Origin: Sulfitobacter sp.
GTDB taxonomy: Bacteria > Pseudomonadota > Alphaproteobacteria > Rhodobacterales > Rhodobacteraceae
Assembly (NCBI GenBank): GCA_024637305.1
Contig: JAGXFI010000160.1
Coordinates: forward strand, 1-45,058
Direction: 5' to 3'
DNA length: 45,058 nucleotides
The notes below the pieces were generated by a model. That model did not search any database. It was not told the origin of the DNA and saw only the letters and a list, made by a program, of their open reading frames with translations. The stretch's first letter is position 1. Every line of letters begins with the position of its first letter. The position numbers were made by a program, and so were the translations under genes. Below, one piece after another: positions 1-9,357 of this stretch.

Positions 1-5
1 CATCT

Positions 6-995
6 TCATTCCTGCAAACTGCCGCGCAAATTCGGCATCCTTTCGGTGTACCGCAGAAATTCTTTACCTGTTTGGCGGGCAATATCCATAATCAATGCGA
101 AATCTTCATCCAATGTATCAAAATTGGGGCTGGGATGGCCGGCCACTTCACGGGGCAACGGCTTGAACGGCATACCACGTTCGGCAAAGGCCAGCATGTC
201 GGGATCGAACAGGTTCCGCACGATCGCGACGTCACTTCGGCTTGCGTGGAACTTGCCGTTAAAGCTTTCTTTGACAGTTGCGTAGGCCCCGAATTCATCT
301 GTGATCGGCGGCTGGTTGGATTCTTCAAGTGTCATGAAGTTGTTGAGAACCCGTTTGAAAAACATCAGATTGCCGGAAATCGACAGGTTGCTGTCGCTCG
401 TCTCAAGCGTCATGTCGGTCGCCTCGACACCGTCAATGAATTGCATGAAATCCACTCGCGAATCCCGCCCGATAAGCTGATCGCGCTCGAACAGCCTGAC
501 TGAGACGTTGTCCTTGCCATAGACTTCCTCCCAACCGCGCAGAAAGCCGATCAGCGGTTGCGAAAACCGGTATAGATAATCCGAAAACGAACAGGTCCAG
601 TTGTGCCCCTGAATGGCCTGTTGGTACCAGCTCATCATATAACTGAGCGGATCGCGGACATAGAGGACAATCTGCGTCTGATCGGGCGGAAAGAACTGCG
701 CCGTGGTGGCGGGGCTGACGATGCGAAAGAACAGCTCGGACGAAAAGATGAACCGCATCTGCGGATCGGCCATGATGTCACGCAGTTCTGACTGCCAATC
801 GTGCTCAAGACCCCAAGTCGGATTGCCCTGGATGGAATAGGCCAGTTTATGATGCGCTTTGTGCAGTTCGAAGTGATCGGTATAGGTCCATCCCTTCGCA
901 AGCAGGACGTCGCGGTTGCCATGCAGCATGGCCTGAATCGACGAGGTGCCGGTCTTGTTGGCACCGATATGCAGCACTATCCGGGGATCATCCAT
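6..995 (-). CDS. sulfotransferase-like P-loop protein
   Basis: Probably transfers sulfate from PAPS to a hydroxyl acceptor, or is an uncharacterised member of that fold. The N-terminus carries IVLHIGANKTGTSSIQ, which matches the 5'-phosphosulfate-binding loop of sulfotransferases (a strand followed by a Gly/Lys/Thr-rich loop). Further on, VLYVRDPLSYMMSWYQQ resembles the 3'-phosphate-binding region with its conserved Arg and Ser. The protein is 329 residues from the chosen ATG at 995, which is preceded by an AGGA-type ribosome site. An in-frame ATG at 1055 would add 20 residues that do not look like part of the fold. No signal peptide is seen, so it is probably cytoplasmic. It is transcribed away from the tungstate transporter and is not linked to it. 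The acceptor cannot be guessed from sequence. Confidence 0.8.
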   Translation of the reverse strand: MDDPRIVLHIGANKTGTSSIQAMLHGNRDVLLAKGWTYTDHFELHKAHHKLAYSIQGNPTWGLEHDWQSELRDIMADPQMRFIFSSELFFRIVSPATTAQFFPPDQTQIVLYVRDPLSYMMSWYQQAIQGHNWTCSFSDYLYRFSQPLIGFLRGWEEVYGKDNVSVRLFERDQLIGRDSRVDFMQFIDGVEATDMTLETSDSNLSISGNLMFFKRVLNNFMTLEESNQPPITDEFGAYATVKESFNGKFHASRSDVAIVRNLFDPDMLAFAERGMPFKPLPREVAGHPSPNFDTLDEDFALIMDIARQTGKEFLRYTERMPNLRGSLQE

Positions 996-1173
996 TTTTG
1001 TATCCTGTCGGTCATCCTCGCGGAAACTATGCCCGCCTTGCGCGCCGTTTACCATGTTGCAGAAAAATGGCTAGGGCAGGTCTGCAAAGCGGATCTGGTG
1101 GAGCGCAGTTTCGGCCTTGCAATTCATCTGCCGCGCTGCTTTTCTTTGCATAATCTCCCAAAGGCCGGAAATT

Positions 1174-1881
1174 TTGCAAAGTCTGAGCGATTCCTTCCTT
1201 CTCGCCATTTCGCTGGTCTTTTCCGGCGATCAGAATCTGTGGGAGATCGTGGCGCTGTCATTGCAGGTCAGCCTTTCGGCGACCGTGCTGGCGTGCATTG
1301 TCGGCCTGCCTGTCGGAGCACTGGTGGCGATGGCGCGGTTTCGCGGGCGCGGTGTTTTGCTGACGCTGATGAATGCGCTGATGGGGTTGCCGCCGGTGGT
1401 GGTCGGGCTGTTGGTTTACCTGCATCTGTCGCGGTCGGGACCGATGGGGTTTCTGGGGCTGCTTTATACGCCGACGGCCATGATTATTGCCCAGACGATC
1501 CTGATTGCACCGATCATCGCAGCGCTGTCGCGGCAGGTGTTGCAGGATCTGAACGCGGAATATGCCGACCAATTCCATTCCTTCAGCCTGACGCGCGGGC
1601 AAGCCGGGCGTGCGTTGCTCTGGGACGGGCGCTTTGCGTTGATGACCGTCGCGCTCGCGGGCTTTGGTCGCGCCATTGCGGAAGTCGGCGCAGTGATGAT
1701 CGTTGGCGGTAATATCGACCACCTGACGCGCGTCATGACGACTGCCATCGCGCTGGAGACATCCAAGGGCGATCTGGCACTTGCTTTGGCGCTGGGCATC
1801 ATCCTGCTGTTCCTCGCGATGAGCGTGAATGCCGCCGTGCAGGCGTTGCAGCAATCGGCAGGGCGTTGGGCGCATGGCTGA
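1174..1881 (+). CDS. tupB: tungstate ABC transporter permease TupB
   Basis: Inner-membrane permease of a tungstate-type ABC importer. It shows about five hydrophobic helices and the cytoplasmic EAA-type loop for contact with the ATPase (around GRALLWDGRFALMTVALAGFG followed by RAIAEVGAVMIVGGN). The AEVGAVMIVGGN segment is typical of TupB/molybdate-type permeases. I chose a TTG start at 1174 because AAGG lies nine bases upstream and the protein then begins at the first helix. An ATG at 1117 in the same frame would add 19 residues. The 3' end overlaps the ATPase gene by 8 bases, so the two are translationally coupled. Assignment to tungstate rather than molybdate rests mainly on the binding protein at 2651. 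Confidence 0.88.
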   Translation: MQSLSDSFLLAISLVFSGDQNLWEIVALSLQVSLSATVLACIVGLPVGALVAMARFRGRGVLLTLMNALMGLPPVVVGLLVYLHLSRSGPMGFLGLLYTPTAMIIAQTILIAPIIAALSRQVLQDLNAEYADQFHSFSLTRGQAGRALLWDGRFALMTVALAGFGRAIAEVGAVMIVGGNIDHLTRVMTTAIALETSKGDLALALALGIILLFLAMSVNAAVQALQQSAGRWAHG

Positions 1882-2629
1882 TGGGGCGGCATCCCTGATC
1901 CCGTCCCGGACGGCGCGCATGCGCGATGCGGCCATCATGCCGCTGCACCTGCAGGATGTCAGCCTGCATCTGGACGGGCGCGCGGTACTCGACCGGATAA
2001 CGCTCGATCTGGGGCCGGTTGGCTGCACGATGGTCATGGGGCCGAACGGGGCCGGCAAAAGCCAGCTTTTCCGAATTCTTCACGGGCTGCGTGAACCGGA
2101 CGCCGGGCGGATCGACTGGAACGGCAGCGCGACGAAAGATGCGCGTTGGCGCCAGGCGATGGTGTTCCAGAAACCCGTGTTGCTGCGCCGCTCTGTCGCC
2201 GCGAACGTGGATTTCGTGCTGCACGCGCGCCGCAGCGACCGGACCCGGGTAAGCGCGCTGTTGGACCTCGTCGGCCTTGCCGACAAGGCGGGCCAACCCG
2301 CACGCCAGCTTTCGGGGGGGGAGCAGCAATGCCTTGCGCTTGCCCGTGCGTTGGCGACCGATCCTGAAGTGTTGTTTCTGGATGAGCCCACCGCCAGCCT
2401 TTCACCCGCATCGGTGCGCGCCATTGAGACGATCGTGCGCGGTGCGCTTGATAGGGGGACGCGGGTCATCTTCATTACCCATGATGCCGGACAGGCCCGC
2501 AGGCTGGCCGACGACGTTGTGTTCTTGCACCAAGGGCGCGTGGCCGCCCACGGACCTGCCGATACATTCTTTTCCAATCCCCCCGCTGGTGTCGTTCGCA
2601 AATACCTGGCGGGAGATATCCTGAACTAA
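1874..2629 (+). CDS. tupC: tungstate ABC transporter ATP-binding protein TupC
   Basis: Cytoplasmic ATPase that drives the TupABC importer. It has a Walker A loop GPNGAGKS, a Q-loop in MVFQKPVLLRRSV, the ABC signature LSGGEQQ, Walker B VLFLDEP and the switch histidine in IFITHD. Length (251 residues) fits a single ABC domain without the C-terminal regulatory domain of ModC or MalK. The ATG at 1874 overlaps the permease stop codon, which favours this start over later in-frame ATGs at 1919 and 1937. The order permease-ATPase-binding protein on one strand, closely spaced, is an operon. Confidence 0.9.
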   Translation: MADGAASLIPSRTARMRDAAIMPLHLQDVSLHLDGRAVLDRITLDLGPVGCTMVMGPNGAGKSQLFRILHGLREPDAGRIDWNGSATKDARWRQAMVFQKPVLLRRSVAANVDFVLHARRSDRTRVSALLDLVGLADKAGQPARQLSGGEQQCLALARALATDPEVLFLDEPTASLSPASVRAIETIVRGALDRGTRVIFITHDAGQARRLADDVVFLHQGRVAAHGPADTFFSNPPAGVVRKYLAGDILN

Positions 2630-2650
2630 CCAAAGCAACGGCATCCTCTC

Positions 2651-3472
2651 ATGAAACGAAATCCCTGGTTTGCCACAGTGACCGTGACCGTTGCGCTTGC
2701 ATCGGTGGCCAGCGCGCAGGACAGATCCATTCTGGTGCAGTCCACGACCTCGACCGCGAACTCGGGGCTCTATGAATATGTGTTGCCGATGTTCGAGAAC
2801 GCGACAGGAATCACCGTCAACGTGGTCGCCGTAGGGACAGGCCAGGCGATCAGGAATGCGCAGAATTGTGACGGCGACGTGCTGCTTGTTCACGCCAAGG
2901 CCGCAGAAGAAAAATTCGTCGCAGATGGCTACGGTACAAAGCGCACGGATCTGATGTACAACGACTTCATCATTGTCGGCCCTGCCGAAGATCCTGCGAA
3001 AATTCGCGGTGCGGCTGATGCAAAGACGGCGCTGGCGCAGATTGCCGAAGCCAGGGCGCTGTTCGCCTCGCGCGGTGACGATTCCGGTACATACAAGAAA
3101 GAGCGCGCCCTTTGGCAGGCGGCGGGCATCGACCCCTCAGGTGCGTCCGGCGATTGGTACCGCGAGACCGGTTCCGGCATGGGGGCCACCTTGAATGCGG
3201 GCATCGGCATGGGTGCCTATGTGATGACGGACCGCGCAACCTGGATCAGCTTTGCAAACAAGCAGGACTATACCGTGCAGTTCGACGACGATCCGGCATT
3301 GTTCAACCAGTACGGCGTGATCCCGGTCAATCCGGCCAGATGCCCGGATGTGAATGGCACCGCTGCGCAAGCCTTTACCGATTGGCTGACGTCTAGCGCA
3401 GGCCAGAACGCCATCGCGGCCTATAAGCTAGCGGATCAACAGCTGTTCTTTCCCAACGCCCCCAAGGAATGA
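2651..3472 (+). CDS. tupA: tungstate ABC transporter substrate-binding protein TupA
   Basis: Periplasmic binding protein of the tungstate importer. It opens with a Sec signal peptide of about 22 residues ending near ASA-QD. The mature N-terminus has VQSTTSTANSGLYEYVLP, the oxyanion-binding Thr/Ser-rich motif of TupA proteins. Further family segments are GTGQAIRNAQNCDGDVLLVH and DDSGTYKKERALW. Length of 273 residues is normal. It follows the ATPase by 21 bases. Tungstate preference over molybdate is inferred from the TupA-type motif; metal selectivity was not shown here. Confidence 0.9.
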   Translation: MKRNPWFATVTVTVALASVASAQDRSILVQSTTSTANSGLYEYVLPMFENATGITVNVVAVGTGQAIRNAQNCDGDVLLVHAKAAEEKFVADGYGTKRTDLMYNDFIIVGPAEDPAKIRGAADAKTALAQIAEARALFASRGDDSGTYKKERALWQAAGIDPSGASGDWYRETGSGMGATLNAGIGMGAYVMTDRATWISFANKQDYTVQFDDDPALFNQYGVIPVNPARCPDVNGTAAQAFTDWLTSSAGQNAIAAYKLADQQLFFPNAPKE

Positions 3473-3475
3473 CCG

Positions 3476-4336
3476 ATGAGCAACGCAGACACGCCTGAAT
3501 TCCTCACGGTGCGCGAAGTCGCGGCCCTGCTGCGGCTCAAGGAGCGCAAGATTTACGACCTGGCCGCTACCGGCGCGTTGCCGTGTTCAAAGGCGACGGG
3601 CAAACTGCTTTTTCCCACTGCCGATCTGCGGGCATGGATCGACGGTGCGCGCACCGGGGCGGGCACCGTCCGGCGCCCCGATATCGTTCTGGGCAGCCAT
3701 GATCCTTTGCTGGACTGGGCGCTGCGCAATTCACGCTGCGGTTTGGCATGCTATTTCGACGGATCTCACGACGGTCTGGCGCGTTTTGCGGCGGGCGAGG
3801 GGATCATGACCGGCCTGCATATCCATGACGCGGATGGATGGAACGTGGCGGCGCAGGGATGCGCGCCAGATAGCGTGCTGGTGCATTTTGCCGCGCGCAG
3901 TCGCGGATTGGTTTACCGCCAAAGTGCCCGCAAGATAGAGCGCCTTGCCGATCTTACGGGCTTGCGCATGGTGCCCCGTCAGGCGGAATCCGGCACCGCG
4001 GCCTTGTTCATCGCGTTGGCGTCGCAGGCGGGGCTGGACGTGGCGCAGGTTTTGCTGACCGAAACCGCCCGCACCGAGGACGAAGCGGTGCAAGCCGTCG
4101 CCCGTGGCGATGCGGATGTAACATTCGGGCTGGCGTGTGTTGCCCAAGACTACGGGCTGGCGTTCCTGCCTGTGATAGAGGAACGGTTCGACCTGCTGGT
4201 CGACCGCAAGGCGTGGTTCGATCCCGCGCTACAGAAATTCTGGGCCTTTTGCCGCACCGACAGCTTTCGCCGCCGCGCGCTGGGATTGAAAGGCTATGAT
4301 GTCTGCGATCTTGGACAGGTGATCTGGAATGCCTGA
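3476..4336 (+). CDS. HTH regulator with substrate-binding-protein-like domain
   Basis: Predicted one-component regulator of the adjacent tungstate importer. Residues about 8-55 (FLTVREVAALLRLKERKIYD, then a wing) form an excisionase/MerR-type helix-turn-helix. Residues about 65-286 resemble the periplasmic-binding-protein-like domain of the COG1910 group, which in other bacteria is fused to DNA-binding domains and thought to sense molybdate or tungstate inside the cell. There is no signal peptide. The ATG lies three bases after the tupA stop, so it is the fourth gene of the operon. Ligand and operator are inferred from context only. Confidence 0.82.
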   Translation: MSNADTPEFLTVREVAALLRLKERKIYDLAATGALPCSKATGKLLFPTADLRAWIDGARTGAGTVRRPDIVLGSHDPLLDWALRNSRCGLACYFDGSHDGLARFAAGEGIMTGLHIHDADGWNVAAQGCAPDSVLVHFAARSRGLVYRQSARKIERLADLTGLRMVPRQAESGTAALFIALASQAGLDVAQVLLTETARTEDEAVQAVARGDADVTFGLACVAQDYGLAFLPVIEERFDLLVDRKAWFDPALQKFWAFCRTDSFRRRALGLKGYDVCDLGQVIWNA

Positions 4337-4403
4337 GGCATTTGGGTCTGGTGGTTCGGCGGCGTTTGGTGAACCATGCGCCCAGCCCTGAACCGGAGAC
4401 CCC

Positions 4404-6185
4404 ATGCCCGCTTTTACCACCCGCCCCGAAATCAGAGGAACCTTCGGCGTCGTCACCTCGACCCACTGGATTGCCTCCGCTGTCGGCATGGGGATCCTTG
4501 AGAAAGGCGGCAATGCCTTTGACGCTGCGGTCGCCACCGCCCTGACCCTGCAAGTGGTGGAGCCGCATTTGAACGGACCCGCCGGTGACATGCCCGCGAT
4601 TTTTCACTCCGCCAAGACGGGCGAAACGCGAGTGCTGTGCGCTCAGGGCGTTGCCCCGCAGGCGGCTACAATCGATCATTTCCGCAATCTGGGTCTGACG
4701 CTGGTCCCCGGCTCCGGTTTGCTGGCCACCGTCGTGCCGGGGGCTTTCGACGGCTGGATGCTGCTGCTGCGCGATCACGGAACCATGTCACTGCGTGAGG
4801 TGATGCAACCCGCGATCGACTATGCCCGCGACGGCCATCCGATGCTGCCGCGTGTGGCGGATACGATTGCCGGTCTGGCAACGTTCTTTGCAGCCGAATG
4901 GCCCACATCCGCTGCGGTCTGGATGCCGGGTGGCAAGACGCCGCAACAAAACGCCCTGTTCGCAAATCCCGATCTGGCCGCGACCTACGACCGGCTCGCC
5001 GCCAGCAAGGGGCCAAACCGCGAAGCCCAGATCGACGCGGCGCGGGCGGCATGGCGCGAAGGCTTCGTGGCCGATGCAATCTTCACCTATTTGAAGGACG
5101 CTAAAGTGATGGACGTCTCGGATGCCAGCCACGCTGCCGTGCTGGCACCGGCCGACCTTGCGGACTGGCGCGCAACCTACGAAGCACCGCTGAGCTATGA
5201 CTATCACGGCTGGACCGTCTACAAGACGCAAGCATGGTCGCAGGGGCCGGTGCTGTTGCAGGCGCTCGCGATCCTCAGGGGATTTGATCTTGGGGCGATG
5301 GACCCGAACGGGGCCGAGTTCATTCACACGGTGATCGAGGCGATCAAGCTCGCCTATGCCGACCGCGAAGCCTTCTATGGCGATCCCGATCACAGCGAAA
5401 TCCCGATGGAGGTGCTGCTCTCAGAGGAATACAACGCGGAGCGGCGCAAATTGATCGCGGAACGGGCGTCATTGGATCAGCGCCCCGGCCGCGTGCGCGG
5501 CTTCGAGGCATTGGCCGACGCCTATATCGCCCGCGCCGCGCGCGACTTTGGCGTGGGCGAGGTGGCGGCGCAGGAACCGACAATGTCGCATCTGACGGAA
5601 AAACGCGGCGATACCGTGCATCTCGATGTCATCGACCGCTGGGGAAACATGGTGTCGGCGACACCGTCGGGCGGCTGGCTGCAAAGCTCGCCTGTCATTC
5701 CCGGCCTTGGTTTTCCGCTCAATTCGCGCGCCCAGATGTTTTGGCTGGACGAAGGATTGCCCACGTCGCTGGCACCTGGCCGGCGGCCGCGCACAACGCT
5801 GACGCCGACGCTGGCCGAAAAGGACGGCGCGCGCATCGCCTTTGGCACGCCGGGGGGCGATCAGCAGGACCAGTGGCAATTGATCTGGTTCTTGCGTTTC
5901 GTCCATCACGGTCTGGACCTTCAGGAAGGCATGGATGCGGCCCTGTTCCATTCGATGCATTTTCAGGGCTCTTTCTATCCGCGTGAAACCCGCCCCGGCG
6001 AGATGATGATCGAACCCGGAGTTGGCGATGCGGTCATCACAGACCTGCGCGCGCGCGGGCACAAGGTCATCGTGGCCGATCCATGGACCGTTGGCCGTCT
6101 GACGGCAGCGATGCGCGATGCGGATGGCACGCTGCGCGCTGCAGCGACGCCGCGATTGATGCAGGCCTACGCGATAGGGCGCTAG
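4404..6185 (+). CDS. gamma-glutamyltransferase family protein
   Basis: Ntn-hydrolase of the gamma-glutamyltransferase/cephalosporin-acylase family, normally made as one chain that cleaves itself in front of a catalytic threonine. The expected nucleophile is Thr404 in GDTVHLDVIDRWGNMVS, which would give a large subunit of about 403 residues and a small subunit of about 190. Other family segments are GNAFDAAVATALTLQVVEPH near residues 37-55, PGAFDGW near 112-118, and PRTTLTPTLA in the small subunit. The usual glycine-rich GIGGGGF loop reads NGPAGDMPA here, so the substrate may not be glutathione. No signal peptide is visible, unlike periplasmic Ggt. It is followed 18 bases later by an acetamidase gene, suggesting a role in amide breakdown. 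Confidence 0.85.
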   Translation: MPAFTTRPEIRGTFGVVTSTHWIASAVGMGILEKGGNAFDAAVATALTLQVVEPHLNGPAGDMPAIFHSAKTGETRVLCAQGVAPQAATIDHFRNLGLTLVPGSGLLATVVPGAFDGWMLLLRDHGTMSLREVMQPAIDYARDGHPMLPRVADTIAGLATFFAAEWPTSAAVWMPGGKTPQQNALFANPDLAATYDRLAASKGPNREAQIDAARAAWREGFVADAIFTYLKDAKVMDVSDASHAAVLAPADLADWRATYEAPLSYDYHGWTVYKTQAWSQGPVLLQALAILRGFDLGAMDPNGAEFIHTVIEAIKLAYADREAFYGDPDHSEIPMEVLLSEEYNAERRKLIAERASLDQRPGRVRGFEALADAYIARAARDFGVGEVAAQEPTMSHLTEKRGDTVHLDVIDRWGNMVSATPSGGWLQSSPVIPGLGFPLNSRAQMFWLDEGLPTSLAPGRRPRTTLTPTLAEKDGARIAFGTPGGDQQDQWQLIWFLRFVHHGLDLQEGMDAALFHSMHFQGSFYPRETRPGEMMIEPGVGDAVITDLRARGHKVIVADPWTVGRLTAAMRDADGTLRAAATPRLMQAYAIGR

Positions 6186-6203
6186 AACAGAAGGGACTTG
6201 AAA

Positions 6204-7127
6204 ATGAAGATCGATGCCGGACCCGACACTTGCCACTGGGGGTTTTTCGATGCCACGCTGGCACCGATTGCCACGGTGGCCAGCGGTGACGAGATAACGA
6301 TCGACAGTGTCTCGGGCAGCCCCGAGGTCGTGCCGAAAGAGGGCTTTCATGTGCCACCCGAATTGCTCGCGATTCATGCGGGTGGACCGCCGAAACTGCC
6401 GGGCCATATCCTGACCGGGCCTGTCGCTGTACAGGGTGCTAAGCCGGGCGACGTTCTTCAGGTTGATATTCTGGACGTAAAGTTGCGTCAGGATTGGGGA
6501 TACAACGTGATCCGCCCGCTTTCAGGCACTTTGCCGCATGATTTCGACGCTACGCATCTGAACATCCTGCCATTGGACGCTGACAAGGGAGAGGCGACAA
6601 TGCCATGGGGTCTCAAGCTGCCGCTGGCCCCCTTTTTCGGCGTTATGGGCGTTGCGCCGCCCCCGGCCTGGGGCCGAATTTCGACGATAGAGCCGCGTGC
6701 GCATGGCGGCAATCTCGACAACAAGGAACTGGTCGCAGGCACAACGCTGTATCTGCCTGTTCATACTCAGGGTGCCCTGTTTTCGGTCGGTGACGGGCAT
6801 GGCGCACAAGGCGACGGCGAGGTTTGCGTCACCGCGATTGAAACGGCGCTGCAGGGCCGTTTCCGTCTGACACTGCGCCGCGACATGGACGTGACCTACC
6901 CCGAGGCGGAAACATCGACGCACCTGATCACGATGGGGATGCACCCCGATCTGGATGTCTGCGTCGAGATTGCGTTGCGCCGGATGATTACGCTGGTCGC
7001 CGCAAAAACCGGCATCACGCGGGCGCAGGCTTATATGCTGTGCTCGCTGGCAGCGGATCTGCGTATCACACAGACCGTAAACCGCGAAAAAGGTGTGCAT
7101 ATGATGCTGGCCAAAACATTGTTGTAG
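6204..7127 (+). CDS. acetamidase/formamidase family protein
   Basis: Member of the FmdA/AmdA family, which hydrolyses formamide or short aliphatic amides to the acid and ammonia. Family features include GHILTGPVAVQGAKPGDVLQ at about residues 70-89, PRAHGGNLDNKEL at about 163-175 and LPVHTQGALFSVGDGHGAQGDGE at about 182-204 (shown here without its full context), with the acidic/His residues thought to form the active site. Length (307 residues) is normal. ATG at 6204 has AAGGGA seven bases upstream. Acetate kinase and phosphate acetyltransferase follow on the same strand, so acetamide is an attractive substrate: the acetate made could go directly to acetyl-CoA. Confidence 0.85.
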   Translation: MKIDAGPDTCHWGFFDATLAPIATVASGDEITIDSVSGSPEVVPKEGFHVPPELLAIHAGGPPKLPGHILTGPVAVQGAKPGDVLQVDILDVKLRQDWGYNVIRPLSGTLPHDFDATHLNILPLDADKGEATMPWGLKLPLAPFFGVMGVAPPPAWGRISTIEPRAHGGNLDNKELVAGTTLYLPVHTQGALFSVGDGHGAQGDGEVCVTAIETALQGRFRLTLRRDMDVTYPEAETSTHLITMGMHPDLDVCVEIALRRMITLVAAKTGITRAQAYMLCSLAADLRITQTVNREKGVHMMLAKTLL

Positions 7128-7180
7128 ATGGCCGGTGGGCTCGCCGCGTCCGGTGAAGACCTGTTACAGGAGTAAGTCAG

Positions 7181-8164
7181 TTGAATGTTTCGTCCCTCAA
7201 AGAAGATGATGGCGTGAATCCCGCCCAGACCCCGACAGGCAAACCCGGCGCGCGCCACGACCGTCTTGTCGAAGAAGCACAAAGGCACGACCCCGTCGCA
7301 ACCGCGATCATTCACCCTTGCGATGCGCTTTCGCTCGGTGGGGCGCTGGCCGCGCGCGATGCTGGTCTGATCCTGCCCGTTCTTGTCGGACCCGCCGCGC
7401 GGCTGCATGGCATCGCCAACGCGGGCGGCCTGTCGCTCGACGGGCTGGAGATCGTGGAAGCGCCGCACAGCCATGCCGCCGCCGAAGCTGCGGTCGCTCT
7501 TGCCCGCGGGGGGAGGGTTCAGGCGCTGATGAAAGGTGCGCTGCATACCGATGAAGTCATGAGTGCCGTTGTCGACAAGGCAACGGGCCTGCGCACCGAA
7601 CGCCGGATCACCCATGTTTTCGTCCTCGATGTTCCGACCTACGGCAAGATGCTGTTCATTACCGATGCGGCGATCAACATTGAACCGGACCTGAACGTCA
7701 AACGAGATATCGTCCGGAACGCCATAGACTTGGCGCATGCGCTGGGCATCGGGGTGCCCAAAGTGGCGGTATTGTCGGCGGTGGAAACGGTGACGCCCGC
7801 GATCATCTCTACCGTCGATGCCGCAGCGCTTTGCAAGATGGCGGAGCGCGGGCAGATTACCGGCGGACTGGTGGATGGACCGCTTGCGTTCGACAATGCG
7901 ATATCGCGTGAAGCTGCCCGTCTCAAGGGGATCACTTCGGATGTCGCCGGAGACGCGGACATCCTTGTCGCTCCCGATCTGGTATCAGGCAACATGATCG
8001 CCAAGCAGTTGGTCTATCTCGCCGGAGCAAAATCTGCCGGCCTGGCGCTTGGTGCGCGGGTGCCGGTGATCCTGACCAGCCGCTCGGATGATCTGGAGGC
8101 GCGCATCGCATCCGCGGCGCTGGCCTGTCTGTTCGTGGCGCATATGAAAGGGAGCGAGACATGA
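7181..8164 (+). CDS. pta: phosphate acetyl/butyryltransferase
   Basis: Interconverts acetyl-CoA and acetyl phosphate (or a slightly longer acyl group). It belongs to the PTA_PTB family: MKGALHTDEVMSAVV, DVPTYGKMLFITDAAINIEP, and a C-terminal SGNMIAKQLVYLAGAKSAGL with VPVILTSRSD. At 327 residues it is the short, stand-alone catalytic form. The start is a TTG at 7181, supported by AGGAG eight bases upstream; a GTG at 7214 is possible. Its stop overlaps the acetate kinase start by four bases. Acetyl versus butyryl preference is not decidable by eye, but the AckA partner favours acetyl. Confidence 0.87.
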   Translation: MNVSSLKEDDGVNPAQTPTGKPGARHDRLVEEAQRHDPVATAIIHPCDALSLGGALAARDAGLILPVLVGPAARLHGIANAGGLSLDGLEIVEAPHSHAAAEAAVALARGGRVQALMKGALHTDEVMSAVVDKATGLRTERRITHVFVLDVPTYGKMLFITDAAINIEPDLNVKRDIVRNAIDLAHALGIGVPKVAVLSAVETVTPAIISTVDAAALCKMAERGQITGGLVDGPLAFDNAISREAARLKGITSDVAGDADILVAPDLVSGNMIAKQLVYLAGAKSAGLALGARVPVILTSRSDDLEARIASAALACLFVAHMKGSET

Positions 8165-9345
8165 CAAAGACGATCCTCGTTCTGAATGCGGGCTCTTCGT
8201 CGATCAAATTCGCGGCCCATGATGCCGATGCGTCGGAACCGATGTTGCGGGGCGCGTTGACGGGACTTGGAAGCGGGCAACCGGTCTTGGAGATGGATAC
8301 CGATCTGGACGGTCTTTATGACACCAGCCCTGCGATGCCGGATCTGCCCGAGGAAGACATGATGGTTTTCCTGGCGGAGCTGCTCGCCAAGCGCTTTGAT
8401 CACGTCGATGCCGTAGGGCACCGCATCGTGCATGGCGGTCGGAAATATGCGGCACCGGTCCTGCTTGACGATACGGTACTGACCGATCTGCAAGCGCTGG
8501 TGCCGCTTGCCCCGCTGCACGAACCGCATAATTTGCACGGTGTCGCCGCCGCACGTCAGGTCTGGCCGAATGCCGCGCAGATCGGCTGTTTCGATACGGC
8601 GTTCCACCGGACACAGACCGAGGTCGCACAGCGCTTTGCCATTCCAGGCAAGCTGCACGACGCAGGCGTTCAGCGCTACGGGTTTCATGGCCTGTCCTAT
8701 CAGTTCATCTCAGAGACGCTTGCGGATCATATCGGCGATGCCGCGCAGGGCAGGGTGATCGTCGCGCATCTGGGTAACGGGGCCAGCATGTGCGCCCTCA
8801 GGAACGGCAAAAGCGTCGCCACGACCATGGGCATGACGGCACTTGACGGGTTGATGATGGGTACAAGGTCGGGTGCGATCGACCCCGGCGCGGTACTGCA
8901 CCTGATGGACATGCAAGGGATGAGCTCGGCGCAGGTCAGCGATTTGCTTTACAACGCCTCTGGCCTCAAGGGCGTGTCGGGGATCAGCGGCGATCTGCGC
9001 GAGCTTGAGGCGTCGGGTGAACCCGCCGCAGAACTGGCGCAGGCGCTTTTTGCCTTTCGCGCCAAGCAGGCAATCGGGGCTTTGGTATCCACGATAGGCG
9101 GGCTGGATGCGCTGGTGTTCACGGGGGGCATCGGCCAACACTCATCAGCGATGCGCGCCCGGATCTGTGAAGGGATGGGTTGGCTCGGAATCGATCTTGA
9201 CCATGATGCAAACCGGAATCATGCAACGGCCCTGCAAAGCGACACGGCGACCATTCACGTTCTCGCGCTTTCTACGGACGAAGAAGCCGTCATTTTCCAC
9301 GCCACCAAGGCTATCGCCAATACGCATCTGCGCAATGGCAGATAG
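8161..9345 (+). CDS. ackA: acetate kinase
   Basis: Phosphorylates acetate with ATP, or runs in reverse to make ATP from acetyl phosphate. It belongs to the ASKHA fold: N-terminal LVLNAGSSSIKF, the RYGFHGLSY segment, adenosine and phosphate loops VIVAHLGNGASMCAL and VFTGGIGQHSSAMR. The length of 394 residues is typical. The ATG overlaps the phosphate acetyltransferase stop (ATGA), so the two are made together. With the acetamidase upstream, the set reads as amide to acetate to acetyl phosphate to acetyl-CoA. No signal of decay. Confidence 0.93.
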   Translation: MTKTILVLNAGSSSIKFAAHDADASEPMLRGALTGLGSGQPVLEMDTDLDGLYDTSPAMPDLPEEDMMVFLAELLAKRFDHVDAVGHRIVHGGRKYAAPVLLDDTVLTDLQALVPLAPLHEPHNLHGVAAARQVWPNAAQIGCFDTAFHRTQTEVAQRFAIPGKLHDAGVQRYGFHGLSYQFISETLADHIGDAAQGRVIVAHLGNGASMCALRNGKSVATTMGMTALDGLMMGTRSGAIDPGAVLHLMDMQGMSSAQVSDLLYNASGLKGVSGISGDLRELEASGEPAAELAQALFAFRAKQAIGALVSTIGGLDALVFTGGIGQHSSAMRARICEGMGWLGIDLDHDANRNHATALQSDTATIHVLALSTDEEAVIFHATKAIANTHLRNGR

Positions 9346-9357
9346 CCCTGATGCAGG

